NCBI GenBank assembly: GCA_017311315.1
Contig: CM029634.1
Location: forward strand, 25,833,339-25,897,338
DNA length: 64,000 bases
Direction of reading: 5' to 3'
From: Dendrocalamus latiflorus
Taxonomy: Eukaryota > Streptophyta > Magnoliopsida > Poales > Poaceae
Shown here: one piece after another, positions 54,276 to 64,000 of the stretch
Layout of the letters: each line of letters opens with the position of its first letter
How positions within the stretch are numbered: position 1 is the stretch's first letter
Made by a program: the position numbers and the translations under genes
Notes under the pieces: generated by a model
Databases searched by the model: none
What the model saw: only the letters and a program-made list of their open reading frames with translations
What the model was told of the DNA's origin: nothing

Positions 54276-54764
54276 GGATGGAATTTGAGGGAGCTACAAT
54301 CCACTAGATTCGGGCATTTCCTGTATTTCTTTGGATACTTTTCGTATTATAAATCAGGATATCCGGCTAGCGCAGCATGTGCGTAGGTTGGGCCGGGCCG
54401 CATGTGGGGTCGTCTACTGCGGCTGTAATTGCAAAAAAATAAAAAAAAGGTGGGCAGCCACTAGGCTTTGAAGTTAGAACGTGCGACTGGAGGCAACTGC
54501 ACCTCACGGCATACTGTGTCTTTGATTAAAAGAAACAAATAATAGGGGCAATCAATTAATCTGCATGTAGTGGTGATTAAATCCCAAAATATACGAATAA
54601 GTTTAGAGCTTTTTTTATGGTCTTCAAGAACTACCGTCAAAATATTTATAACCATATATATGAAAATATATCGTGCGCCTCTCTCCTCCCACCGAGTCGC
54701 CCTCGCCTCCTCCCCATAGTTTCCGCCGCCTCCTCCTCCTCCCCACCGAGACGCACGCATGGCC
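54276..54764. other. Unassigned interval
   Basis: No gene was recognised. A CT-rich, GC-rich stretch (54675-54760) on the plus strand resembles a gene leader but has no continuing coding evidence. Confidence 0.3.
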
Positions 54765-55976
54765 ACCCACCCGGCCGACTCCAGCCCGGCGAGGAAGTCG
54801 GGCAAGACGGGTAGCTCGCGGAGGCCGACGACGTCGGGGACGGGGCAGAGCACACGTCGACTGGACCCGCGCCCCAGCGCCTCCACGAGGCTGGCCGGGT
54901 GTGACACCTGGCCTATGTGTGTGTGCACATGAATTTCTGGGTTAGTCCCACCTTGCTAGCTTACCTTGAGAAGTACTTACATATAAACTTAGGAGTTCTA
55001 ATGGTAGCATCCCCGGTTAATCGTTTTGCGCAAAGCGAGGATGAAAGTGCAAGCGAGTTGCTACGTGTGTGTGGCCTATCCAGCATGTGGTTAGGTCTGA
55101 GCCAGTTTGGACCCTAGGGCGTTACAAATGGTATCAGAGCCGACTCTCGCGGTTACATGGCCGCGTGCGGGTCAGGGGCGCAGGCATATGGCGCATGGCG
55201 CGTGTGGGCCCGGAGTGGACACACGGCATGGTATATGTGCTGGCACTGAACGCGCGGATATGTGCCAAGAGGGGAGATTCTTATCATTTGCCCCGGTGTG
55301 AGTATATTGGTCCGACGAGGACATCGGGTCCTTTGAGGGGGTGTATATGACACCCCGGCCCATGTTGGCCCATGTGTGTGTGCACATGAATTTTTGGGTT
55401 AGTCCCACCTTGCTAGCTTACCTTGAGAAGCACTTACATATAAGCCTAGAAGTTCCAATGGTAGCACCCCCGGTTAACCGTTTTCCGCGAAATGAGGATG
55501 GAAGTGCAACCTGGTTGCTACGTGTGCGTGGCCTATCCAGAATGTGGTTAGATCTGAGCCAGTTTGGACCCTAGGGCGTTACACCGGGTAGAAACGTCCG
55601 GGATGAGGATGGCTATCCTTCCGGCGTCGCGGCAGAGCCTGGTGAGGAAGGTGCCATCCAGAAGGTCGGCGCCGCTGCTGATGGCGGCGACAGTGAAGGG
55701 GAGCGCGGAGGCGGCGTCGGAGAGGGGGCGTTGCGCGGAGGAGGAGGAGGGGAGGGCGCGGGAGAAGGCGGAGATGCCGGAGCTGGAGGTGAAGGCCAGC
55801 GCCGCGAAGGGGTCGAGGGCGCCGGGCAGGAGGAAGGGGGCGGAGGTGGTCGGGGTCATGCGGGCGGATGGCGATGGTGGGCACTGGGAGTGGGTGCTCG
55901 CCGTGCTGCCGCAGAAGCGCGTGCAGGAGGGCACCGTATCAGCCGCAGCCGCCGCCGGAGGTATCGTGAACACCAC
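54765..55976 (-). pseudogene. Possible uroporphyrinogen-III synthase-like gene, split by a TRIM
   Basis: On the minus strand, 55976-55589 reads MVFTIPP, then DPFAALAFTSSSGISAFSRA, TVAAISSGADLLDGTFLTRL and GRIAILIPDV. Across the TRIM, 54894-54765 continues with SLVEALGRGSSRRVLCPVPD and FLAGLESAGWVAMRA. The LAFTSxxGIxAF block, the Ala-rich linker and the VLCPVPxxVGLRE...LxxxGW block are reminiscent of plant HemD-like proteins (tetrapyrrole synthesis, plastid). That assignment is from memory and weak. The frames on the two sides of the insertion differ by one base, and similarity stops near 54765, so the locus is dead and partial. Confidence 0.4.
54900..55583 (+). mobile_element. TRIM retrotransposon (684 bp)
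   Basis: Terminal direct repeats lie at 54900-55126 and 55342-55583 (TGTGACACC... and TGTATATGACACC..., both ending GGGCGTTACA). A primer site AATGGTATCAGAGCC follows the left one and a polypurine tract TTTGAGGGGG precedes the right one. The element is flanked by CCGGG (54895-54899 and 55584-55588). The 215-base interior has no coding capacity, which defines a terminal-repeat retrotransposon in miniature dependent on other elements for enzymes. Confidence 0.95.
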
Positions 55977-56211
55977 CTGTCAGCTGGCAAGCAAGAGGGG
56001 CTCCGGCTGCGCCATTCCCCTCCCTGGCAATGCGCGGCAATGCAAATCAGCAACCAAAAATCAGAATTTGGAAACGCAGTGAACATTATAAACCGTCATG
56101 ATCTATCGATAATAGGGGCACTGTGGTGCCCAGGCTCCATAATTAAGGCTTTCCATCCATGATTGAGACTTTTTATTCATAATTAAGACTTCCATCCTGA
56201 TATTATATATC

Positions 56212-56390
56212 ATTGCACTTGCACGCATCTAAAAGCAATCCAAAGAGGCAGGGAGGCTTGGTGCCCAAGCACCATGGTGTCCCATTATATATATATATTA
56301 CATACCATACATACCATTGCTCTAGCACGTATCTAAAAGCAATCTAACGGCAGGGAGCCTAGGTGTCTGGGCACCTAGGTGTCCCATTTC
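56212..56390. repeat. Direct duplication of an about 75-bp block
   Basis: GCACGCATCTAAAAGCAATC (56221) and GCACGTATCTAAAAGCAATC (56326) begin two copies that continue with GGCAGGGAG and end in GTGTCCCAT, followed by AT repeats in both cases. Confidence 0.8.
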
Positions 56391-56395
56391 AGCGT

Positions 56396-56550
<155 letters not shown>

Positions 56551-56554
56551 AATA

Positions 56555-56912
56555 CTTTTTACTCCCGGGTGTAATTACACCCACCTCTAATATACCACCT
56601 AAACAAACTTAAAATACTCCTTTATCACTTTAGTTATACTCGTATACTAATTATAAGATATTCTAATGTGAACCACACAAAAAAATTGCAAGGGAGTCCA
56701 TAGTTTTTAGTTTTTTTGGTAAATACCTTTATATACGTACATAAAAAGGAGTATGTTGAAAAAAAAGGTACATACCACCTCTGAAAAATTGTTCATACCA
56801 CTTATATGATCTTAAATACTCGTATACTACATGTACATACCCCTCGTTACACGAGATACTCACTACGTTGTGAGATACGATATAGGATGTAATTACACCC
56901 GGGAGTAGAAAA
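56555..56912. mobile_element. MITE-like element with ACTCCCGGGTGTAATTACAC ends
   Basis: The left terminal segment CTTTTTACTCCCGGGTGTAA is repeated inverted at the right (ending CCGGGAGTAGAAAAG). The terminal repeats contain their own palindrome GGTGTAATTACACC. The interior is AT-rich without ORF. The target duplication was not resolved. Confidence 0.7.
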
Positions 56913-57058
56913 GAGCCTTCCTACTATACATACTAAAAATATAATTACAATTATATATACATACTAGATGCATTTTGATAAAAACATGTGCTCCAACAAT
57001 TGAAGCGTACCTATGATATTACATATGATCTTATGTTATGTACTCGTGTCAAAGCAAT

Positions 57059-58170
57059 TAGGGGTGAAAACGGATCGGATAGTTTCCGTCGGATCCGGAT
57101 GGATACGGATACGGATTGTGTCGGATCGGATTTTTTTCGGATAGTTCTCGGATCGGATACGGATACGGATACGAATACAGTAAGCCTAGTATCTGTCGAA
57201 TACGGATACGGATACGGATTATCCGGATAATACGAAAACGGATATCCGAGGGGAAGGGAGGGACTTTAATTTTTATTTTTGCTTTTTGGATTTCAGAAAA
57301 GCCTGGGAAATTCATTTAAGCTCAGAAAAATATGAAATAAACTCCAAAAATTCTAGGAAAATTCACAGAAGTTCCTAGTGATATTTTGGACTTAATAAAA
57401 ATATTTTCAACTAATGTTGGTATTTAATTTTCATACTTAAAAGTACTTTTTAATTTCAAAAGTAGACCTTTAAACTCCAGAAAATCTAGGAAACCAAATA
57501 AAAGCCAAATAACTCCAAATAATTAATTTAAAGTAGGATTTTTATAGAAAATCAAAATATCATTTTATTCAATGTCTATTTTTTTGGTTTTCACTTAATT
57601 TACTTTTCAAATCAGGCTTTTTCAAAAACAGAAAATCCAGGGCAAAACCCAAAAATAAAATTTAGGCAACAAAAATACTTATTTTAATTTTAATTTTATT
57701 TTAATTAAATTAAATTTATTTATTTTTATTTTAATAAAAACTTGGTCTGTTACAACTTGATGGATGAAATGGATGAATGAAATGTTCTTATATCTGTTCA
57801 AATTGCTATCATGTCATCATGTGTATTCCATGAATTGCACGTTGTTGTTACTTATGTAGTTATGTTATGATCGATTATTGAGTATATTTTCATTGTGGAT
57901 GAAAAGATTATGCTTGTTTAGATTTCATAAATGTTTTGACAAGATGAACTATTTACGTATTTTCGTTAATTTTGGATGTATAGTTTAAGAGGTTTTTATG
58001 TTCCGATAAATATTCGTAACCGTATTCGTTTCGATTCGTATTCGATCCGTATCTGTATTCGATATTATTCGTATTCGAGTTATCCGTATTCGTATCCGTA
58101 TCCGAAAAAAATATGAAAACAAATATGGTAAAGACATTATCCGTCCGTATCCGATCCGTTTTCACCCCTA
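57059..58170. mobile_element. hAT-type non-autonomous element with GGATAC subterminal repeats (1112 bp)
   Basis: The ends TAGGGGTGAAAACGGATCGG and CCGATCCGTTTTCACCCCTA are perfect inverted repeats, flanked by AAAGCAAT (57051-57058 and 58171-58178). Tandem-like GGATAC hexamers crowd the left 180 bases, and their complements (GTATCC/GTATTC) crowd the right 170 bases. The interior is AT-rich and non-coding. Confidence 0.92.
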
Positions 58171-58471
58171 AAAGCAATGGCGGTATGGTTATACTGTCCG
58201 ATTGTTTTATTCGTTCTCAATCCGAATCCAATATTTATCAGTCTTGTGTACCTATCCTGAACACTCTGAATTTATATTCGCAACCGGCTCTGAATCCAGA
58301 AAAAGATATAGGGTATAATACGAGACAGCCAATATTCCTAATGTCCGACCCGGTTTCACTCCTATTTGTAGCACAAAAATTCTGATTCAGTTTAGATGGC
58401 ACTGCAGGATGAGTTTACAGCAATCGGTGCTTAATTACACCATCACAAGATCCACTTCTCTTATTACAATC

Positions 58472-59104
58472 TCACACCGGCGGCAACGCATCATGAGCCG
58501 GTGACTGCACAGCGGCGGCGGCGGCCGCTGTGGCTTTGACAGTGACTGGCTGCGGCCAGACGTCGCACCGGCACAGCGGGCACGTCTTGTGCGAGTGCAG
58601 CCACATGTCGATGCACTCCACATGGAACAGGTGCCTGCACGCCGGCAGCTGCCGCACCATCTCCCCGGCCTGGACATCCTCCAGGCACACCGGGCACAGC
58701 GCGCACCTCCCGGACTTGCTGCTGCCGCCGTCCTCGGTCGCAGGGAGCGCGTACGCGAACGCCGGCAGCGCGTCGATCGCCGCGTCCACGAGTCCGCACG
58801 TCGCGCACACCGCCGGCCTCACCGTCGTCGTCGTCGTCGGCAGCAGGCCTACCGCAGGCGCCCCCGTGGCGCCACCTATATGTGCGCTGCACCACCGCGA
58901 GACGCAGCCGACGGCGCCGAAGAACACCCCGACCGCGCCGGCGAAGGCGCAGGCCTTGCCGAAGCTGATCGTGGCGGCGAGGACGGAGAGCAGGAGCAGC
59001 GACGCGCAGGTGATGACGATGCCGTAGCAGGCGAGGTAGCCGTCGTCGTGGGGGCTCGGCGGCGGCCGTCGGTGCAGGTTGGGCATGAGTAAATACAGGT
59101 GCAA
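58472..59104 (-). CDS. ATL-type RING-H2 finger E3 ubiquitin ligase (intact)
   Basis: Single exon, 210 residues from the ATG at 59104; Met7 (59086) is an alternative start. Two adjacent hydrophobic segments (about residues 26-48 and 50-67) form the membrane region. A GLD-type motif (GLVDAAIDALPAFAY, residues about 104-118) precedes the RING. The RING-H2 ligands are C137, C140, C156, H158, H161, C164, C175 and C178 (CPVCLEDV ... HLFHVECIDMW ... CPLC). This order of membrane segment, GLD and RING-H2 is the ATL signature. The protein would ubiquitinate membrane-proximal targets; the substrate is unknown. A broken paralogue with similar upstream sequence lies at 61095-61714. Confidence 0.9.
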   Translation of the reverse strand: MHLYLLMPNLHRRPPPSPHDDGYLACYGIVITCASLLLLSVLAATISFGKACAFAGAVGVFFGAVGCVSRWCSAHIGGATGAPAVGLLPTTTTTVRPAVCATCGLVDAAIDALPAFAYALPATEDGGSSKSGRCALCPVCLEDVQAGEMVRQLPACRHLFHVECIDMWLHSHKTCPLCRCDVWPQPVTVKATAAAAAAVQSPAHDALPPV

Positions 59105-59525
59105 CCGTACAAGACGCTACCTAGGGTGGGTTGTGCGTTTCGTTGTCACGACTCACGACACGAGGGGACGAACTTGCCATGGAGCGGTGCCTTGGCAGCA
59201 AGAAATAGCCGCGCCGGCTGCGAGGTGTTTGAGGCTTTGCGGCGTCGCACGCGTGCGTGTTTGCCCATCTTTCCGGGGCGCGGTTGGTTTGGGCCCAAGG
59301 TATTAGCACTTCAGCAGTAGGTGGCCGCAGTTTGGGTGGCTTTGTTCTTTCTGGTTTGAGGTTTCGATTCTTGCTAGTATTAGCTGCTCATGGATAATGA
59401 TTGATTGGTAGATGTTCGTTGACGACACGTTGGAAAGGTACCCTTTTTTTCTCTGGGCAGCGCCCCGAGTCCAGATAGGTCCAACTCGAGAGCGACAGCT
59501 ACTGATAGTAATTCAGATTGGAGTA
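59105..59525. other. Upstream region of the RING gene, duplicated at 61715-62069
   Basis: Blocks such as GGCAGCAAGAAATAG, GGTTTGGGC, GGCCGCAGTTT and GTCCAACTCGAG occur in the same order in both copies, so the duplication includes the putative promoter. No separate gene was seen. Confidence 0.6.
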
Positions 59526-60620
59526 ACGGAGACGATAAGTTTTTGCTTCTAGCAAGCTAGAGAAAAACTTGGGGATAAATCCTGCCGTGGTTACATACTA
59601 AACAGTAAAAAGGGACCTTCGGATAGCTCCTCCTAAGCGGAGAGTGATTACCCAAAGCTCTTTGGCATGGAAAGCAGTCTAACATATGAGAGGAGAGGTC
59701 TTTTTTTTTGTCTTCGGAGGAATCAATCCCCCCTTGCTAGGCTCTAGGGATGCCTATTTATACTATTACATCGAGAGTACATAAAGTTACAACACTACTC
59801 CTACAAATGTCTAAGACCATAGGGATTCGATAGTCTTTGCATCCCTCTTTATACCGCTTTACTGTACAGTGGACCGTCATGGGCTTCGTTCACCACGTCC
59901 TCTTCCTGGTCTATAGGTAGCTAACCCCTTTTTGGCCCATAGAGGTGGTCTCGAGGCGAAACCCGCTACTTGGTGTCCTTTTCGTCCTATGTGAGGGGGC
60001 TATATCGGTCTTTCTGTACCTTTCGCCCTATGCAAAGGGGTTGTACCAACGATCTCGCACCCTTCACCCTGTGCGAAGCGGTCATGCTCATGCATGGTGA
60101 CTTCGTTATGTTAGTAGGGCTATCCCTAGGACAAAAGCCCCTCGTGGTTAAGGGTTTACTTCGTCTTGGTTAAAATCACACTTTACTATATTGAAAGATC
60201 TAGGCCCTTCGTCCCATTTGGCCGACGAAGCCTCCATACAGACCGCATGGTTCTCGATATTCAAAAAACCTGTCGACTAGGGTCCTCTATGTGGTCATCG
60301 TGTTCCCACAATTGGTGTGATTACTACGCTTATGATCGATGCGCGTTGTGGCATGGTTTGTGTCGTGAATGGGGCACATGGCGGCGTCTTTTAGGCTTAC
60401 ATGATGTCGAGCACCGTGCCTACCCCTATGGCCTATAAATAACCCCCTGACGCTTGTTGTACATGCAATCTTCCATTAGTTTCATGTTTTCGCTTGCTTG
60501 GTTTGTGTCATATTTATCTTATCTACAATTCATATTTTATTTCACGTATATTTCAATATCTTGTTCATTTCTACTGTTTCCATAAACTTTTCACAAAAAA
60601 TTCAAATTGAAAATTCCGTA
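59526..60620. other. Unassigned, possibly LTR-like
   Basis: No supported ORF. A TATA-like CCTATAAATAACCCC (60429-60443) follows a GC-balanced stretch and is followed by a T-rich leader, as in LTR promoters. No terminal repeats, primer site or target duplication could be fixed. Confidence 0.3.
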
Positions 60621-60829
60621 CTACGGCATGCCCCGTTCCCCTGGCTAGTATCAACTACCAACCCTAACGACAAAGAGTTTCTAAACAAGAATTTTGTTAT
60701 AAATCACATCAGATAGTTGATTTGATCGGTGTTCACGGATAAATTTTTCTATCTGAACAAAGTTTTAAATACGAATACAAATCACATGAGACAAACCAAT
60801 GTGGTGTGCAACACACAGGACAATATGAG

Positions 60830-61047
60830 TTCTTTTATGCTGTGGTTTATAGTTTTTGGTTTAAATTTTTTAAATTCTATCTATTTGTATGAGAGAGTAC
60901 GGAGAGAGACACTCACATGTGATTTTGACCGATATAGATGAATTTAGTACAGTATCTACTACAATCAATTTATAGAACTCATCTTGAAAAATACATAATT
61001 TAAAAAATAGTTGCTATAAAACAAAATTCATCTAACCAAAAGAACCC
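60830..61047. mobile_element. MITE-like element, related to 47704-47945
   Basis: The core matches that of the 47704 element (GATATAGATGAATTTAGTA, CTACAATCAATTTATAGA, CATCTTGAAAA), and the ends share GTTCTTTT / AAAAGAAC. The borders are approximate. Confidence 0.55.
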
Positions 61048-61094
61048 GACCAATGTCTTTCCCTTCTAAGTTCTAATCCTATAAACCAAGAAAT

Positions 61095-61714
61095 CTACAC
61101 TGGCGGCAACGCATCAGCCGACGATTCCGCTGCCGCCATCGCGGTTTTCGCACCAGATCTCCGCGGCAAGAGCTCGCACCGGCACAGAGGGCACGTGGTG
61201 TGCGAGTGCAGCCACATGTCAATGTACTCAGTATGGATCAGGTGCCCGCACGCAGGCAGCTGCCGCACCGCCTCGTCGCGCTACACGCCCTCCAGGCACG
61301 CCGCGCACAGCAAGCTTCATCCGGCCGGGCTTGCCGCCTTCCTCGGCGGGGCACTCGTACGTGAACGACGGCGGCGCGTCGACCGCCGCCGCGCCCACGA
61401 GCCCGCACGCGCACCTGGCCCGCTGCAGCGCCGTTGCACCCGCGCCTGCGCCGTCATCAGCTCACGCGGCGCCTCCTGATGATCTCGGCGCGCCACCAAT
61501 TACGGGCACGAACCAGCCGATCACCCCGAAGAACACCACGGTCAAGCCGGCGACGGCGCAGGCCTTGGTAACGCCGACGGAGGCGGCAAGGACGCAGAAC
61601 AGGAGCAGCGACACGCAGGCGACGGCGACCCCGTAGCAGGCCCGGCACTCATCGAAGTCGTCGCCGCCGGCTGAGATCGCCCCGGAGCGCCTAATCGTAT
61701 TGACACTGCTCATG
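61095..61714 (-). pseudogene. ATL-type RING-H2 gene, duplicated and inactivated
   Basis: From MSSVNTIRR (61714) the protein resembles the 58472-59104 product: ECRACYGVAVACVSLLLFCV with a second hydrophobic stretch. A stop follows near 61462; the GLD-like part (CGLVGAAAVDAPPSFTYE) and the RING are then found in shifted frames. In the RING, a TAG replaces a codon shortly after the second cysteine, and the cysteine expected after the two histidines is a tyrosine (HLIHTEYIDMW). The C-terminus (SADALPPV) and stop at 61097-61095 match the intact paralogue. Multiple independent defects show it is dead. Confidence 0.85.
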
Positions 61715-62069
61715 AGCAGTAGTCGGCCGCCGATTCTGGCTCCTGTGGTCTGTGGCAAGCCGATGACAAGGCTGGCGTCGCCATGGTCGCGGCAAGAAAT
61801 AGGCGGCGCGCGGGGGATTGAGCCTTCGATAGCGCTCGCTTAGGAACAAGGAGAGCGCGCGCGCCTGGTTTGGGCACAAGGTTTCTCGTTGATTACGAAT
61901 ACCGGCGCATGAGCTGACTGAGGGCCGCAGTTTTGGACTTTCGGTTGGCGTCTGAGGAGGAAAGGTGCGGTGAGGGGGCATCATCTGCGCTGTAGCTGAT
62001 GGGATGATTCGTCAACGACACACATGGTTGTCCAACTCGAGGGAGAATAGTACTGCTGGCAATATTCTG

Positions 62070-62496
62070 GAATTTTGGATGTTTTTAGCACTTTTGCTAC
62101 CGTAAATTTCAAAAATAGCGTCGGTAGAAACAAAATTTCAAATCTAGCTCCCAGCCGACCGCACCATTTAACCGGGAGCTGACACGTGGAATGGTGCGGT
62201 TGGGGAGCGCACGACACCGAAAAGTGCGGTTGGGGAGCGCATGACACCGAAAAGTGCGGTCCCCGACCGCACCACTCGGTCAGGCGCCGCACCACTAGCC
62301 CGTCACATCGCCCAGCCGAGTGGTGCGGTCGGGGACCGCACCACTTCGGTGTCGTGCACTCCCCGACCGCACCATTCCACATGTCAGCTTCCGGTTAAAT
62401 GGTGCGATCAGTTAGGGGCTAGGTTTGGAATTTTGTTTTCACCAACGTTATTTTTAGAATTTGCGGCAGCAGCAGTACCAAAAGCGTCCAAAGTTC
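62070..62496. mobile_element. Foldback MULE-type MITE (427 bp)
   Basis: Flanked by a 9-bp duplication AATATTCTG (62061-62069 and 62497-62505). The two halves are long imperfect inverted repeats (GAATTTTGGATG at the left, CGTCCAAAGTTC at the right) that meet in a centre dense with GTGCGGTCGGGGA and its complement. No ORF is supported. Confidence 0.88.
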
Positions 62497-62505
62497 AATA
62501 TTCTG

Positions 62506-62778
62506 TACTCAAGAATTTGCTTGGTCCGAACCAGAAGGACCCGAACCTTTGCTCTTGTAAGATGTCACTAGTAATATCGTAGTATAGTATGCGGAGCTTA
62601 TCCATCGTCATTGTGCCAGCTAATTAGGTTTATTTAAAATAGCTTTTGACTGGTAAAAGTTGAAAGCTGTTTTAAACACGTTATTCTTTTAACGTATTTT
62701 TTACTTTATATTGTGAAGATATAATTTTTTATTTTCTCTTTTTTAATTAAATATTTTAATTAAAGTCCAACAACCACT
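62506..62778. other. Unassigned interval
   Basis: AT-rich sequence between the foldback MULE and the CACTA end. Nothing was recognised. Confidence 0.4.
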
Positions 62779-62879
62779 ATACACTACTACAGAAAAGGTC
62801 ATCACAGACGGTTCGAAAACGTCATCACAAACGGTTTTGTGAACTGTCTGTATTTATGGGTCAGTGATAATCGAAGGTC

Positions 62880-63126
62880 ATCACAGACGGTTTTCGAATC
62901 GTCTGTGATTATCAACTATCACAGACGGTTTTTGAGTAAAACCCGTCTGTGATAGCTGATAATCACAGACGGTTTTGAGTTAAAAACCGTCTGTGATATT
63001 GATCATCACAGACGGTTTTTAAGTAAAAACCGTCTGTGATACTGATCATCACAGACGGTTTTTAGTTAAAAACCGTCTGTGATACTGATCATCACAGACG
63101 GTTTTTAAGTAAAAACCGTCTGTGAT
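62880..63126. repeat. Array of six hairpins in the CACTA subterminal region
   Basis: Near-perfect palindromes starting ATCACAGACGG and ending CCGTCTGTGAT lie at about 62880-62909, 62918-62953, 62962-62997, 63005-63040, 63048-63083 and 63091-63126, a period of about 43 bases. Single half-sites flank the array. Confidence 0.95.
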
Positions 63127-63469
63127 TATCAGCTATCACAGACGGTTTTTGTGATATTCCGTTCAACCCCTAAATATATTTCTGTTTATTGGCTAGCCTC
63201 AGGAAATGCTAGCCATGCCCTCTGAAACAAGCAGATAATCACAGACATAAAACATATACAATTCACACATCTCATTTCATTTCAGATACATTTCTCATCT
63301 CAATTCATTTCACAGACATAAAACATCCAATTGACAACGCACTTCATTTCACAAACATAAAGCATCCATTTCGCAAATCAATTCATTGAATTGAAATAAA
63401 AAATACATTAACAAATACACAATTGTAAAAGATCTACACTGCATTTGCACTTAGAATTACAATAAAAAA

Positions 63470-64000
63470 TCATTCTGGGCAGTGGAACTCTCCATCTGAT
63501 CTTACGACTTTAGTCCACAAAAACCAAATGAACTCTCCTCGAATTTTTGCAAAATCCGGCTGTTTCAATGCAGATGTAGAGATGGGCGCAGCCTGTCGAT
63601 AGGAATATCAACGCGCGCACATATAAAACTTGACATGTATGAAATAAATGTGGGAAGATTGACAAACCTTAGGAGTGGTGATCTTGGTGGAATCGAGGAG
63701 TAGTCTCATATGGTGGCACACGTAGTATCCACACGTGTTGCCCGGCTGCTGCTGGTAGCACTACAAAAATAATGTGTTAAATCAAGTGGCATTACTACTA
63801 ATGTTGTATATGATTAATTAATGTGTAGCTAGCGAATACCCGAAAATTGCGATAATGTTTCAAGGGCTTGGCCCCTGTCGTCGAACCACGTGTTTGTTGA
63901 ACGTATGTGGCGAACGACCTTCGTTATTCGAAAAAGTTAGATTAGTCATTCGGAAGGAAAGAAAGAGTACAATGTACGTACCTATCGAGTATTTTGGCGA
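63470..64000 (-). CDS. C48 (Ulp1/SENP-like) peptidase domain gene of the CACTA element, 3' exons
   Basis: Exons inferred on the minus strand: one entering from the right edge and ending near 63982 (donor GTACGT), one ending at 63840 (TWFDDRGQALETLSQFS), one at 63760-63668 (CYQQQPGNTCGYYVCHHM) and a last one at 63592-63470 (LKQPDFAKIRGEFIWFLW, stop 63472-63470). The Q...CGYYVC block matches the Gln and catalytic Cys region of C48 cysteine peptidases, which plant CACTA elements often carry. Whether it removes a SUMO-like protein or does something else is unknown. The 63668/63592 junction keeps frame; the phase at 63840/63760 was not resolved. Confidence 0.65.

Larger units (their letters stand above)
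62782..64000 (-). mobile_element. End of a CACTA (En/Spm) element, continues beyond the window
   Basis: The terminal sequence CACTACTACAGAAAAGGTCA begins at 62782, preceded by ATA as the likely 3-bp target duplication. Subterminal hairpins built of ATCACAGACGGTTTT follow, then the 3' exons of a minus-strand gene. This is the usual layout of one CACTA end. Confidence 0.85.

Noticed and set aside
62880..63126. Hairpins as tRNA-like genes or transcription terminators
   Set aside because: Regular palindromes in a CACTA subterminal region; no tRNA A/B box pattern or cloverleaf.

Overview
The window looks like a grass chromosome segment, most probably Oryza: it has rice-type MITEs with TAA/TTA target duplications, Sirevirus and Tat-type retrotransposons, MULE, PIF/Harbinger, hAT and CACTA elements, and a few GC-rich monocot coding regions. 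It is dominated by transposable elements. The plausible host genes are RING-H2 (ATL-type) ubiquitin-ligase genes: two intact (30463-31071 and 58472-59104) and two broken (21296-21697 and 61095-61714), all on the minus strand. There is also a wrecked gene tentatively likened to uroporphyrinogen-III synthase (54765-55976) and a small Ser/Pro-rich ORF cut by a recent Copia insertion (39263-39947).

Positions 1-19338 form one retrotransposon nest. A plus-strand Sirevirus-like Copia element (integrase/RT/RNase H 13753-15910, 3' LTR 17612-19338) was hit in its integrase gene by a related Copia element in the opposite orientation (2913-13752). That second element was then hit twice: in gag by a long Gypsy LTR (1-2912, running off the left edge), and in its 5' LTR by a Tat-type Gypsy derivative (5707 to about 13675). 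The Tat-type derivative has lost RT and integrase but keeps gag, protease, two tandem-repeat arrays and a four-exon antisense gene. The outer Copia abuts a decayed CACTA transposase gene (19360-20960).

Positions 21296-31500 hold a truncated RING gene, a nearly full-length but dead LINE with a 15-bp target duplication (22274-29181), a MITE nested inside another MITE (29336-29915) and an intact RING-H2 gene. Positions 31522-37804 are a complete MULE with about 240-bp terminal inverted repeats and a 10-bp target duplication. It carries an intact 901-residue transposase and two divergently transcribed GRF zinc-finger genes separated by a 25-bp minisatellite. Positions 37815-38830 contain three consecutive GTC-rich degenerate repeats. 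Positions 39952-46730 are a very young Copia element (one difference seen between the 459-bp LTRs; one stop in the polyprotein).

Positions 47700-54275 are a dense DNA-transposon block: two MITEs that share one TAA, a hAT element built of GAGCTCG motifs, and a 4.36-kb Harbinger element with Myb-like and transposase genes alongside two MITEs that share its ends. The right end carries a TRIM retrotransposon, an (AT)n tract, a 1.1-kb hAT element with GGATAC subterminal repeats, a local duplication of a RING gene plus upstream sequence, a foldback MULE, and the start of a CACTA element with a hairpin array and a C48/Ulp1-like peptidase gene. No rRNA, tRNA or CRISPR features were seen. Exon boundaries were inferred by eye from GT/AG signals and reading frame.
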